From Dehalococcoidia bacterium (GTDB taxonomy: Bacteria > Chloroflexota > Dehalococcoidia > Lucifugimonadales > Lucifugimonadaceae), in assembly GCA_012959765.1 (NCBI GenBank), contig DUCO01000049.1, positions 30,949 through 94,948 on the forward strand: a DNA stretch of 64,000 nucleotides. Direction: 5' to 3'. Below, one piece after another: positions 1 to 9,775 of this stretch; the first letter of the stretch is position 1; every line of letters starts with the position of its first letter. Made by a program: the position numbers and the translations under genes. A model generated the notes under the pieces. It ran no database searches, was not told where the DNA came from, and saw only the letters and a program-made list of their open reading frames with translations.

Positions 1-641
1 GCTGAGCCCAGATACTCATCGTTTCCTCTCCCCGACTCCTGATCCTCCGGCAGCACCCGACTATCGATGTAGCCCGGCGCAACGCAGTTGGCTGTAATCC
101 CTTTGCCGGCAAGATCGTGTGCCATCGAAAGCACCATGCGGTTCAATCCGGCCTTCACGATGCCGTACACCCCGTCGTGGGGCCACGCACGATAGCTGTG
201 GACGCTACTGATGTTGATGATGCTGCCGCCATGGCCGTGCTCGATCATACGGTTGGCAACGCTCTGAGCCATGAACAGGTAACCCTTCAAGGCGTGACCC
301 ACTAGATGATCCCAGAACTCCTCGGTGATCTCCGTGAAGTGCATGTCACGGGAAGCGACGGCGTTGTTTACTAATATGTCGATTCGACCGTGCTCGGCGA
401 CGAACTCATCGAGCATCCGTGTTCGGTCATCAGCATTGCCAACGTCGGCCTGATGCCACGATGCCTTCTGGCCGAGCGATTCGACCGCAGCAATGGCCTT
501 GTCGGCTTCGGTGTCACGGACGACATCGTTAATACCAACGTCGGCACCGTGCTCGGCAAAAAGCTGCGCAATGCCAGCTCCGATGCCGCGGCGCGAACCC
601 GTAATAAGTGCCTTTTTACCTTCGAGAAGTTTTGTGGTCAT
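1..641 (-). CDS. SDR-family NAD(P)-dependent oxidoreductase, C-terminus cut by window edge
   Basis: A short-chain dehydrogenase that would oxidise or reduce an alcohol/carbonyl substrate with NAD(P). About 213 codons are in the window; the C-terminus lies beyond base 1. Reading from the ATG at 641 gives MTTKLLEGKKALITG, then the Rossmann motif TGSRRGIG, the NNA motif in DILVNNAV, the catalytic serine in NISSVHS and the YxxxK pair in VYGIVKAG. Only 26 bases separate it from the upstream SDR at 668-1459, which has the same motif spacing, so the two are probably co-transcribed tandem paralogues. The substrate cannot be read from the sequence. Confidence 0.88.
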   Translation of the reverse strand, partial: MTTKLLEGKKALITGSRRGIGAGIAQLFAEHGADVGINDVVRDTEADKAIAAVESLGQKASWHQADVGNADDRTRMLDEFVAEHGRIDILVNNAVASRDMHFTEITEEFWDHLVGHALKGYLFMAQSVANRMIEHGHGGSIINISSVHSYRAWPHDGVYGIVKAGLNRMVLSMAHDLAGKGITANCVAPGYIDSRVLPEDQESGRGNDEYLGS

Positions 642-667
642 GGTTCATTCGATCCGTTCCAAACGCC

Positions 668-1459
668 CTAGTCCTGCATTGTTTTCGAAGCGATCATGCC
701 GCCATCGACAAGAATCGTCTCGCCGTTTACGTACTGCCCCAACTCAGAAGTGAGGTACAAAACTGCGTTCGCTATGTCACTTGGAAGTCCACCCTTTGCT
801 GCGGGCAGGTGCGAAGTAAATCGTGAAGGGTCGTGTGGCGCTCCATCAATCACATCATCATCGTCGGCATCTGGTAATCGGTTAGATATTGCACCCGGAG
901 CGATGCAGTTTGCGTTGATGTTGTGGCCTTTAAGGTCGATTGCAAATCCCTTCACCATTCGGCGAAGTCCCGCCTTCGCTGTTCCGTAGGCGGTCCATTT
1001 CTCAATAGCGGTGTACGCATGAACGCTGGCGAGACAAACGATACTGCCCCCAGTGCCCTGCGCAATCATCTCTTTAGCGGCACGTTGAGCGGCAAAAAAG
1101 TAGCCCTTCAGCGAAAGGTCCATCATGCGGTCCCAGAACACTTCATCGGTGTCGAAAAGCGGACGTGACTGATCAGGGAAAATGGCGTTGTTGACCAAAA
1201 TGTCTATTTGGCCATGCTCGGCGAGAAACGAGTCGATGACACCGTTGATTCCTGCCACAGTGCTCACGTCGCCAACATGAAACGTGCCTTTGACCCCGCG
1301 ATTGCTAACTAATTCGGCGGCTCGCTGCGATACGTCATCATCGACAATATCGTTGATCCCAACGTCGGCTCCCTCGTTCGCCAGCGTTAGCGCAATTCCC
1401 CGGCCAATGCCTTTTCGTGCACCTGTGATCAGCGCCTTTTTACCGTCAAGCAAACCCAT
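668..1459 (-). CDS. SDR-family NAD(P)-dependent oxidoreductase
   Basis: Complete 263-residue classical SDR, the usual length for the family. Visible motifs are TGARKGIG near residues 13-20 (cofactor binding), VNNAIF (NNAG-type motif), SVHAY (catalytic serine) and YGTAK (catalytic Tyr and Lys). The C-terminus has the typical GQYVNGETILVDGG segment. The start is supported by a GGAGG ribosome-binding site a few bases before the ATG. It lies directly upstream of the partial SDR at 1-641 on the same strand and is clearly a paralogue. The acidic stretch DADDDD near residue 210 lies in the variable substrate-lid region. Specificity is unknown. Confidence 0.93.
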   Translation of the reverse strand: MGLLDGKKALITGARKGIGRGIALTLANEGADVGINDIVDDDVSQRAAELVSNRGVKGTFHVGDVSTVAGINGVIDSFLAEHGQIDILVNNAIFPDQSRPLFDTDEVFWDRMMDLSLKGYFFAAQRAAKEMIAQGTGGSIVCLASVHAYTAIEKWTAYGTAKAGLRRMVKGFAIDLKGHNINANCIAPGAISNRLPDADDDDVIDGAPHDPSRFTSHLPAAKGGLPSDIANAVLYLTSELGQYVNGETILVDGGMIASKTMQD

Positions 1460-1558
1460 TAGTAGCCTCCGAATTCGGGATTAGAAATATTCTGGTGCCG
1501 ATCTTAACTGTAGTTGGACTGCTTCGTGCGGGGTTTGCGACCGCGCTATCCGAGTTCG

Positions 1559-4500
1559 TCAGCGAACTTTGGCAGTTACTTCGGTCTGGGCTTTGCTTGC
1601 TGCGGCGTTTTTCGCCGATTCCAGATCCGGTACGGGGTACTCGAATGCTGCCCCGTCTGCTGCCCCTGAGGCAAAAACCAGAACGGCGTCACGAACCGGC
1701 ATCCCAAGCTTCTCAAGCACCAGCGCATACCCGGCAAGCTGGGGTTCGTATCCGGTAGCGCGCTTTTCCAAATCTGCCCCTTGAACCTGATCAGTTTTGT
1801 AGTCGACGATAGTTACGGTGCCATCATCGTTTCGCACAACAAGGTCGATATAGCCTTCGATCTCTACGCCCTCAGATATCTCGGCTGCCACCCACGCTTC
1901 TCGCCAACTGTTGTTCGCCGTCGCACGCGCAATCGTAGGACTCGCCAACGTATTGCGAACGGCCTGCGCTATCTCATCGCTGCTATCTGGAACTTCATGT
2001 GCATATGCTGCCGATCGCACGAGTTCGTCCAGATCAGTAAGATCGGCGAAATCAACATCTTGCAAAACCGCGTGAACCGCCGATCCGAATTTAGTGCCAC
2101 CGCGACCTTTTTCATCGGGATTCAGCTCGGTCGATTCCATGCTGTCTTCGGGCTTGGGCGGAATCTTTAACATCGTATGGTCGGCGAGCTTCGACGGCGT
2201 CACGTAGCCTCGATTTGAAGCTGTTTCCACAGTCTGTTCCAGAGCACCAATCCAATTTTCACGGTCGGATGTCGAGTATTCTGCAACACCAACGTCAATC
2301 GTTGAATCGTCATCGCCCGTTACTCTCACGCCACCGAATTCAACCTCGAATGCTTCAACTGAAATACCTTCCGATTCGATCAGGCCCGCGATCGTTGCCG
2401 CAGGACTCGGGCTCGTGGATGTTGGTTTTTCTGACATTGGTCGGTGCAGACTTACGGCAAGGTGTTCCCTTGCTCTTGTCGCTCCAACGTAGATCAACCG
2501 AATCGTCTCGGCTTTCCCAGCCGCATCATCCTCTTTCGCTGTATCGGTGAAGTTCTCTGTCGATAGGCCAAGTTTTTCCGAACCCAGTCGCACTGCGAGC
2601 GAGAGTGTTCCAGCCTGCTCACCGAAGATGGAGTGATTCTGCCGATTCGGTCGCCTAACCTGCAAACCCATCAGAGCCACAATTGGAAATTCGAGTCCCT
2701 TCGAGGCGTGAATTGTCATTACTCGAACGGCGTTTATATCGCTGTTTGCAAACGCACCTTCGGCCACTCGAACGTTCTCTTCTGCCTGCCTTGTTAACCA
2801 CCGCACAAACTCACGCAACGAACCTGTTCCAGATCGTCGGAGCTTGCGTGACATCTCAACAAAAAGATCAAGCAAACGTTCTCTATCACCGGCCGGATCC
2901 ATCAGTGCCGCCAATTCCCGAATTCGACGTTTCCTGATGAACCATTCGATCAGATAGGGAGTCGACCACATTTGGCGGTGCGCATGAAATTCGGCCATCC
3001 CTGTTAGCGCCAATGCAACACGCCGAGCACCCGATCCCTGGCTGAACTGCTCAAGATCAATTGGTTCATTTCCATACTCGAATTTGAGTTTTAGTTGAGC
3101 CCATTCGAATAAGTCTTGGTCCGAGCATCCCCACACGCTCGATTTTAGGGAGGCAACAATCGCTACCTGATCGGTCGGATCATCGATGGCCGCCAGATTA
3201 TTGCCGAGTTCCTGGAACACCTGCGATTCAAATACCGGAGATTGTCCTTCAAGCACATACGGCACGCCATGTTTGACGAATGCTGCTTCTAGTGCGGGAA
3301 GTGCGGTCCGGCGCGGCATCAAGACACAAAGATCACGATAGTTAGATTGAGAACAGATTTCATCTCGATCTTCCAGCGTCCAGTTTCCCGCTCCGATACT
3401 CATCGCAAATTGAGCCACATCTTCGGCTTCGGCAGCACGGGCTGCATCGACGTCGATGTGATCACCGTTACCCATCATCATTACCCGAGGTTTGCCCTTT
3501 TCAGCACTGGGGTCCGCTGATCGACTCGCGTCAAAACGTTCATATTCAGCCTGATCCGGATCTGGATCCGAGCCGTCAGGGCCGTTCATCCACGGTTCGA
3601 ATACGGTGTTTACCCAGTCGAGTATTTCCGGCCTGGAGCGATAGTTGGTGGAGAGCGAGATCGGTTCAGCTTTCAACGAATCGACCAGGTGCTTTAAATG
3701 CTTCAGGTCGGCTCGACGGAATCGGTAAATCGACTGTTTAGGATCACCAACGATGAAAAGTGCACCGGGATTCGGAACACCGCTTCCGGCCCGATCGGAA
3801 AGTAGAATCGCCAGTTTAAGTTGCAGAGGGTCAGTATCCTGAAACTCGTCGATCAAGACATGGCTGTATCGCGCCTGGAAATACTGACGAGCCTCAGCAC
3901 TCTCTGTAAGCAGCTGACATGAAAGAACCAACAAATCCTGGAATTCGAGAGTGCCCGATTTCCGGCGTTTTTCCGCATAACCAGTCACCATTTCAGCAAC
4001 CGAGTTCACTAACGAAACGACCACACCAGCACCAAGTGCAGCTTTAGCAGTACTGATCGACGTCAATGCAGCCTTCAGGTTCGCTTTTATTTCCCTGAGG
4101 CTGTTATCGCCCGATGCAAGTAAATTCCAGTTCTTTTGGCTCCCGCTGGTGGCGTTGAATTTTGGCAACTGAGTAAGCACCAACAGTTGCTCTTCAGTCG
4201 ATCCATCGTCAAGCGCCTGTTCGATCCACGAAAGAGTTAGCGCTACCTCGGCATCGAGCATCTTGAACATCAGGTCGTCGGTGTTACTACAGTACCCTTT
4301 CAAGTTCAGTGCCATTGAAAGATCGGCTTTGATAGAAAGCAACGAATCTTCAGCACTTATCGAATTTGTCGGGGCAGCCAATAGCCCCATTCCCTGGATA
4401 AGGTCGTAGCTGGCATGAAATTCACTCGCCAGCTCTCGCAGATTCTTGAACGGGGTGACCAGTCCATGTCTCTGGGCGGCTAGAACCGCGTTCGAAAATT

Positions 4501-4975
4501 CAGGGTTTTCTAGAGTGTCTTCCAGCCACTCATCCCATTCCTGCTGGAACAGCTCGACGCCCTGCACTTCATCAATCAGTTCGAACACAGGAGGTAGTCC
4601 AACATCTAGCGGGCACTCTCGGAGCAGGCTTTGCGCAAAGCTGTGGATAGTTCCGATAAAGGCACTATCGATTGAAGTCAGAGCCGAGGAAAATACTGCT
4701 TGTCCTTGCAAATTTGAATCCCGCCGCGCCTCGTCCAGCCGAATTTCCAGTTCTGCTCGGACACGTTGCCGTAGCTCTGATGCTGCAGCGATCGTGAACG
4801 TTATCGCCGCTATGTTTTCTGGCTTAACCGCGCCATGAGTAACAAGGCTGACTATTCGCCTGACCAGAGCTCTGGTTTTACCGGTTCCGGCACCTGCGTC
4901 GACATAGAGAGTTTCATCAAGCGAACCACTGGCAGCGCCAGTAATTCGTTCATATTCGTTCGAAAGGTTGGTCAT
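1559..4975 (-). CDS. addA: AddA-like UvrD/Rep superfamily helicase-nuclease
   Basis: Helicase-nuclease subunit of an AddAB-type double-strand break resection complex, working in the cytoplasm on DNA ends to prepare them for RecA. The 1138-residue protein has Walker A AGAGTGKT at residues 27-34, the DEFQDTD Walker B motif near 375, GDPKQSIYRFR near 410, TIHASKGLEF near 752 and, at the C-terminus (about 1038-1060), a RecB-type PD-(D/E)XK nuclease with GYIDLVV and VDYKTD. Its ATG overlaps the addB stop codon as ATGA, so the two are probably translationally coupled. Length and domain order match AddA. RecB is less likely because the partner carries its own nuclease domain. Confidence 0.92.
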   Translation of the reverse strand: MTNLSNEYERITGAASGSLDETLYVDAGAGTGKTRALVRRIVSLVTHGAVKPENIAAITFTIAAASELRQRVRAELEIRLDEARRDSNLQGQAVFSSALTSIDSAFIGTIHSFAQSLLRECPLDVGLPPVFELIDEVQGVELFQQEWDEWLEDTLENPEFSNAVLAAQRHGLVTPFKNLRELASEFHASYDLIQGMGLLAAPTNSISAEDSLLSIKADLSMALNLKGYCSNTDDLMFKMLDAEVALTLSWIEQALDDGSTEEQLLVLTQLPKFNATSGSQKNWNLLASGDNSLREIKANLKAALTSISTAKAALGAGVVVSLVNSVAEMVTGYAEKRRKSGTLEFQDLLVLSCQLLTESAEARQYFQARYSHVLIDEFQDTDPLQLKLAILLSDRAGSGVPNPGALFIVGDPKQSIYRFRRADLKHLKHLVDSLKAEPISLSTNYRSRPEILDWVNTVFEPWMNGPDGSDPDPDQAEYERFDASRSADPSAEKGKPRVMMMGNGDHIDVDAARAAEAEDVAQFAMSIGAGNWTLEDRDEICSQSNYRDLCVLMPRRTALPALEAAFVKHGVPYVLEGQSPVFESQVFQELGNNLAAIDDPTDQVAIVASLKSSVWGCSDQDLFEWAQLKLKFEYGNEPIDLEQFSQGSGARRVALALTGMAEFHAHRQMWSTPYLIEWFIRKRRIRELAALMDPAGDRERLLDLFVEMSRKLRRSGTGSLREFVRWLTRQAEENVRVAEGAFANSDINAVRVMTIHASKGLEFPIVALMGLQVRRPNRQNHSIFGEQAGTLSLAVRLGSEKLGLSTENFTDTAKEDDAAGKAETIRLIYVGATRAREHLAVSLHRPMSEKPTSTSPSPAATIAGLIESEGISVEAFEVEFGGVRVTGDDDSTIDVGVAEYSTSDRENWIGALEQTVETASNRGYVTPSKLADHTMLKIPPKPEDSMESTELNPDEKGRGGTKFGSAVHAVLQDVDFADLTDLDELVRSAAYAHEVPDSSDEIAQAVRNTLASPTIARATANNSWREAWVAAEISEGVEIEGYIDLVVRNDDGTVTIVDYKTDQVQGADLEKRATGYEPQLAGYALVLEKLGMPVRDAVLVFASGAADGAAFEYPVPDLESAKNAAASKAQTEVTAKVR

Positions 4976-7900
4976 CGATCACCCTCCGCAAGCTCTCGGT
5001 AATTTTCTAAAGCTGGATCAGAATTTTTCTTGCTCTCCCAGAGCCGAGATTTACTGCGAGGGCACACCCGTTCGTACTCGCAGTAGGCACAGCTTTCAAA
5101 TGAACGCCCTCGTCCCGGAATCGATGTCGCCCCTCCCGGACGAGCCGGAAATACACCGCCATCAATGCCTTCAATGATGGTTTCAACAACCTCAGCAAGC
5201 GCTGATTCGGCATGATCCTTCTCGTATTTATCCGGCGAGGGCTTGAACTCATCGTTGCCAGATTCGCGAACGAACCAGTAGGCAGCAGAAATATCGGCAT
5301 CTGCGTGCTTTTCGGCAATCGCCTTCGAGTAGATCGGTAGCTGGAGCTTGGTGCCTCTCTTCGTCGGGTCTCTATCGAGACCGCTATACGGAACGTTGCT
5401 ACCGGATTTGTAGTCATAGATGATGACGCGTCTACCGTCGTCCGAGATATCTACGCGGTCGACCTGCCCGCTAAATTTCACCGAATGCCCCGATGCAGTT
5501 CGCACTTCGATCGCCGGGGTTTCGTCGTCTCGACCAAACGAATACTCGGCCTCGATCTGGCGCATCCCGGTATCCCCAATAACTACCGGTTCTCTCCGCA
5601 ACCACTGCCGCAAAACTAACCATGCGCGAGTCTGTTCAATTCTCCACGCACCGTCCGACCTGCCGGGTGTTTCTTCTTTCAACAACTCAATATGTTTTTC
5701 AACCACGGCTTTCATGCGGTCTTCTTGAGATTGTCGATCTGGCTGCTCGCTGACGAATTCATCGCCCATGCGCCAGAGAGAAAATTCCTCAAGAACGGCG
5801 TGGATAAGGCTCCCGAAGGCGATAGGGTCAAGTCCGATCTCAACCTCCGGAGATTCGGTCGGAGCGATGCGCAACCTCCTCGAGAGGAAGTATCGGTAAG
5901 GACAGGCGGCATAAGTCTCGAATGCAGTGGCCGATCCGACTGTCTCCCCGAGTTCCGATTCAACGCCTGCAAGATCGATCTTCCCGTCATATCGAGTCCA
6001 TTCTGAGTCATCACGCGCCATCTCAAATCGCACTGAATCCGAAAACGATTGACTATCTTGAACCAGCGGAAACTGCAAAACTTCATCCCTGCCACCTTGC
6101 CAACTCTGGGCAGTGAGGACATCGAAGTCGTGAGTATCGCTGGCATGCTCGAATGACCCTAGAGAAGATCCTCTGCCTCGAACAATCTTCACCCCGCTAT
6201 ATTCCGACTTGAGCAAATCCCCAGCTTGTAGCAAGTTTTCACCCGAAACCTGTCGGGCAGCCTCCAAAAACCACCGTGCTGGTCCCTGCTCTCTCGATTC
6301 GCCCGGAACACCGCTCGGCCAGTACAAGAACACCTGCCCGGCACTTTCTAGCACCGAAGCGAACGACTGTTCGCTTTCCTCAACCCTCCGTTCGATCGTT
6401 GTGAGGTACGACCCCTCAGGATCGATCTCCCTCTTCACCGCATCGGGCAATAACGGATCTGACAGACCCGCACTCGGGTAACGGCCTTCCGACATTCCCA
6501 GTACGAAAACCGTATCGAAAGGACAGCCAGCTGCGGTCCAGACAGGCCCTACGTAAACACCCAAACCCAGTGATTTCAGCCCTGCAGATCGTCGGTCCAA
6601 CTGTTCACGAAGCACGCCGGCACAGTGGGCGTAAGTTGGAAGTTTCGATCCGGGAGTTTCAAGCGATTCAAGCTTCTCTATCAGACTGAACAGCCGGTCT
6701 GTTCGTGAAGTACGAGACTCTTTCTGCGCATCGTCGCTGCTCGTCAAAAGATAATCGTCGACCATCGCACGCAGCCACTTGCCGAAGCCCAACCACGAGT
6801 CCTCCGCTATAGATGGTCTCCGTTCAGCAAGACCCACAACGAAATCCTTCAGTCGATCGGCGTATCGGGCGTCCGACCTCGCAGCCTCAACCTCGTTCGC
6901 CCTGCCCTCATCCAGTCGATCCGATCTTTCGGCGTGCCTGACGATGTTTCTTACGTAGCGGTTCAGACGTGGCGTCCAGCTGTCATTGACCGACGACGTA
7001 ACGCCGGCGGTTCTCGAAATGGCATCCCATCTCGAAGCTGGAACTACCAAATCGTCTTTAGGATCCTTCACAGGCGCGCTCGAAAGCCATGCGGTCAGGT
7101 CGAGTCGACTAAAATCGTTCTCAAATATGTCCAGTAAACCCGTGACGAACTGGCCTTCCGGGGCATCCGATAAGGCTGTGCGATCGGGTCCTGAAACCGG
7201 AATGTCTGCCAGCTCCAACGCCTCGGCAATTCGGCTGGCGTAGCTGTCGTCTTCGAATACCACCGCCATCTGCGCAAAACGCTTTCCGCTTCGAGCAAGT
7301 TCGACGATTTCTCGGACGACGCTTCGAACTTCCTGCGCAACGTCCGGGACTCCGGTCGGCTTCAGTCGGTGCGTACCTTCGGCGGGATGATGGGGCAGTT
7401 CTATTTCAGGCGGAGATCCAACGATCGAAACAGTTACCGCCCCGGGAATTCCAGCCAATGCTTCGAACAGTGGGCGTTGGACCGGAGCCACAACCGACGC
7501 CTCAACGAGCAACACCGTGCCGAGTGCCTTGATGCGCCCAAGGTGATCGTGATCGTCACCCTGAATGCACTCGGCCGCTCGTTCGGCTACTTGAGAGCCT
7601 CTTCGATATCCGCTGGCGAGTTCCATGTACTTGTTGAAGCGAGCGACGAGTTCCCGCTGTACTTCATTTTGGCCAGCGATCTGTTCGAGTTGGTGTGGCT
7701 CAAGCAGTTCCAGCCCTCGAAACGTTGAGTGGAGCGCAGATTGCAGCTGCGGCGATACATCAGTGCCACCCAACCGTTGGCCGAGCGTTACGTCACGGGC
7801 CGACTCGAATACGAACTCCGAGGCCTGAAGATCGTGAAGCCGTCGTTCTTTGAAATCTCGACCTGCCAGATGCTCAGCGATATCCTCTAGTCGCTTGAAA

Positions 7901-8079
7901 TCGACGTTGAAAAGTCCATCTTTGGCAAGCGCCCGCCGAATGTAAAACGAAGCCTGGTTGGTGGGCGTTACGACTGTAATTCGTTCGAGTTCCCGCTCTT
8001 CACGAACCCCATCGATAAGCCGACGCAGCACCCGGTCTATACGTTCGTTACGACCCGCGAATTCGATCTGGCTACTCAT
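4972..8079 (-). CDS. addB: AddB-like PD-(D/E)XK nuclease subunit
   Basis: Second subunit of the AddAB-type complex, 1035 residues from the chosen start. The C-terminal nuclease is visible as GQVDRVDI...IIYDYKSG (about 870-890). Four cysteines expected to hold the AddB [4Fe-4S] cluster are present: one in YAACPYRYF (about 723) and three in CAYCEYERVC (about 995-1005). The N-terminus begins a RecC/AddB-like fold, but the phosphate-loop position reads VVTPTNQASF, so no Walker A is visible and ATP binding by this subunit is doubtful. I chose the ATG at 8079 because GGAGGGGAGG lies just upstream. The frame stays open further upstream but runs through a 55 bp intergenic repeat. Confidence 0.88.
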   Translation of the reverse strand: MSSQIEFAGRNERIDRVLRRLIDGVREERELERITVVTPTNQASFYIRRALAKDGLFNVDFKRLEDIAEHLAGRDFKERRLHDLQASEFVFESARDVTLGQRLGGTDVSPQLQSALHSTFRGLELLEPHQLEQIAGQNEVQRELVARFNKYMELASGYRRGSQVAERAAECIQGDDHDHLGRIKALGTVLLVEASVVAPVQRPLFEALAGIPGAVTVSIVGSPPEIELPHHPAEGTHRLKPTGVPDVAQEVRSVVREIVELARSGKRFAQMAVVFEDDSYASRIAEALELADIPVSGPDRTALSDAPEGQFVTGLLDIFENDFSRLDLTAWLSSAPVKDPKDDLVVPASRWDAISRTAGVTSSVNDSWTPRLNRYVRNIVRHAERSDRLDEGRANEVEAARSDARYADRLKDFVVGLAERRPSIAEDSWLGFGKWLRAMVDDYLLTSSDDAQKESRTSRTDRLFSLIEKLESLETPGSKLPTYAHCAGVLREQLDRRSAGLKSLGLGVYVGPVWTAAGCPFDTVFVLGMSEGRYPSAGLSDPLLPDAVKREIDPEGSYLTTIERRVEESEQSFASVLESAGQVFLYWPSGVPGESREQGPARWFLEAARQVSGENLLQAGDLLKSEYSGVKIVRGRGSSLGSFEHASDTHDFDVLTAQSWQGGRDEVLQFPLVQDSQSFSDSVRFEMARDDSEWTRYDGKIDLAGVESELGETVGSATAFETYAACPYRYFLSRRLRIAPTESPEVEIGLDPIAFGSLIHAVLEEFSLWRMGDEFVSEQPDRQSQEDRMKAVVEKHIELLKEETPGRSDGAWRIEQTRAWLVLRQWLRREPVVIGDTGMRQIEAEYSFGRDDETPAIEVRTASGHSVKFSGQVDRVDISDDGRRVIIYDYKSGSNVPYSGLDRDPTKRGTKLQLPIYSKAIAEKHADADISAAYWFVRESGNDEFKPSPDKYEKDHAESALAEVVETIIEGIDGGVFPARPGGATSIPGRGRSFESCAYCEYERVCPRSKSRLWESKKNSDPALENYRELAEGDR

Positions 8080-8175
8080 GGGCAAATCATCGGCCTCCCC
8101 TCCTTCGAAAGGGACTGAGGAGCCACGTCCAAGACATGCGAGCCCAAGTACGGCCTCGGCACGCCCGGCTCTAAC

Positions 8176-8351
8176 GAGACTGCAGCTCGCGACCAAGGGC
8201 GAATGCCCGACCGGAGCAAACGAAAAACGCGCGACCAAGTCGTCCAACGACGCCCGGAGCGAACGGTTCTCCCCCGGAATGGGGGAGCTAGAGGGGGAGA
8301 CTGCAGCTCGCGACCAAGGGCGAATGCCCGACCGGAGCAAACGAAAAACGC
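8176..8351. repeat. 55 bp direct repeat, two copies 121 bp apart
   Basis: Bases 8176-8230 recur exactly at 8297-8351 (both begin GAGACTGCAGCTCGCGACCA). Between them sits a purine-rich, partly self-complementary stretch of CCCCC/GGGGG type (8267-8300). The unit lies in the leader of addB. The frame is open through it on the minus strand, but this looks like spacer repeat DNA rather than protein coding. Confidence 0.85.
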
Positions 8352-8478
8352 CGGATCTTCGGTGATGTGGAGAGTTGGGGCGATGAGTGTGTTCATGTGC
8401 ATTGCAAAGTAGCGCTGAGTACGCATCCGCAGGTTAATAGCAACACACCGCGAATAGCCAGTGACAATGGCAGGAAAA

Positions 8479-8554
8479 TGGCGCCCCCGGCGAGACTCGA
8501 ACTCACGCTCCCGGCTTCGGAGGCCGGTACTCTATCCAACTGAGCTACGGGGGC
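8479..8554 (-). tRNA. tRNA-Arg (anticodon CCG)
   Basis: Full cloverleaf on the minus strand. The 7-base acceptor GCCCCCG (8548-8554) pairs with CGGGGGC (8483-8489). The D-arm is GCTCAGTTGGATAGAGT, the anticodon stem CCGGC/GCCGG encloses loop CTCCGAA with anticodon CCG, and the T-arm is GAGTTCGAGTCTC. The CCA end is encoded (8479-8481). It reads CGG arginine codons and forms the left edge of the accessory stretch. Confidence 0.97.
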
Positions 8555-8650
8555 ATGCAGTAAATCTTAGTTCAAATACTAGATTTATCACCTCCATCGG
8601 CGGTTGAAATAGGGACTTTTGTAAACACTTGTAACCATCGGAGTGTTTAC

Positions 8651-9726
8651 ATGCTCGAAGAAATCACAACGAGACAACTGAAGCTCGGACTGTCGACCCG
8701 CCAGTTGGCTCAGCAACTAGGTGTTTCACCCACCTTATTGTCATTAGTCCTAAACAACAAACGCCCAGCGAGCAGAGACCTGACAGGACGCATCAGGCGA
8801 TGGATGAACGCTCCCATTGCTGGTGGAGGACACAATCACCCGAACACCGTCTACAAGGAGTTCATGGCTGAACGAGCGTCATTCGTATCCAGCGAGACAC
8901 TCAGGTACTACACCGAAAAGTTGGAGACGTTCATTCTCTGGTGTGAGATGCACGAATTCGCAGACATAACTCTGATCGAGAGGTCAACCATTGGTGCGTT
9001 TCTCGCCTACATTCGACTAGGGCGTCGTAAACACGGGAATGCTCCTCTAAATAACGGGGCAATCAAGCTACACCACCAGACGCTGAAAACCCTGTTTAAC
9101 TACACTGGAGAGACACGCTCGATGCCGAACGAATGGACTAATCCGGTTTCGGCTATCAAAGTGAAATCGGGGGATGCTCCTAGAGTCGAATATTCCGATC
9201 ACGAATTGACCAAAATCGTTGAGATCATCGGTAAGAACAACGATGAAATACTTCAGCTGAGGAATTTAGCTCTTGTAACAGTGTTACTCAATTCTGCGCT
9301 CAGAGTGTCCGAGCTCTTGTCTATGCGAACCAGCGAAGATGGTCGTCTCACAGTCAGTGGTAAAGGTGGCAAACGACGAACTGTCACCATAGGCGAGTCA
9401 GGTACTCGAGCCGTCAACCTCTATCTTGAGAAGAGGAATGACTGGACTGGGCCGCTTTGGAAGACCCGGACTGGCACCGCACTTACCAAACACGGACTGC
9501 GGAAGCTATTCAACAAGGTGAGAAATCAAGCACCATCATGTCCCCAGACGGTCTCTGCGCTCACCGATTCAGGCACACAGCAATCACACGCCTACTAAGA
9601 GCCAGAGTTCCTCTGCGGTCTGTTCAGAGATATGCAGGGCATTCCGATCCGCAGACAACGCTGAGCTATGCGCAGGCGTTTGATGCTGACGAGGCTATAG
9701 CAGATGTGGAGAAGTTGGATTACTAA
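8651..9726 (+). pseudogene. Tyrosine recombinase with N-terminal HTH, frameshifted
   Basis: An integrase-like site-specific recombinase. Residues 9-35 form an XRE-like helix-turn-helix (STRQLAQQLGVSPTLLSLVL), followed by a SAM-like core-binding domain (about 65-170) and the catalytic domain. The first catalytic arginine is R218 in SALRVSELL. The reading frame then breaks: frame one ends at 9598, while the other conserved parts (HRFRHTAITRLL, YAGHSDPQTT and the tyrosine in LSYAQ) lie in the -1 frame up to 9726. Restoring one C in the C-run at 9542-9545 would join them, so this is either a recent frameshift or a sequencing error. It diverges from the tRNA-Arg gene. The HTH-recombinase fusion is unusual. 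Confidence 0.85.
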
Positions 9727-9775
9727 CCGCCCGCATTGTGTTGTGACTTCGGGCCGCTTGCTCTAAGATTTTACT

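Noticed and set aside
8080..8340. N-terminal extension of AddB
   Set aside because: It would translate through an exact intergenic direct repeat, and a ribosome-binding site lies before the ATG at 8079.
8555..8650. Attachment-site duplication of the tRNA-Arg or tRNA(CAT) 3' end
   Set aside because: I found no copy of either tRNA 3' end at the opposite edge of the accessory stretch; the integrase lies on the 5' side of tRNA-Arg.
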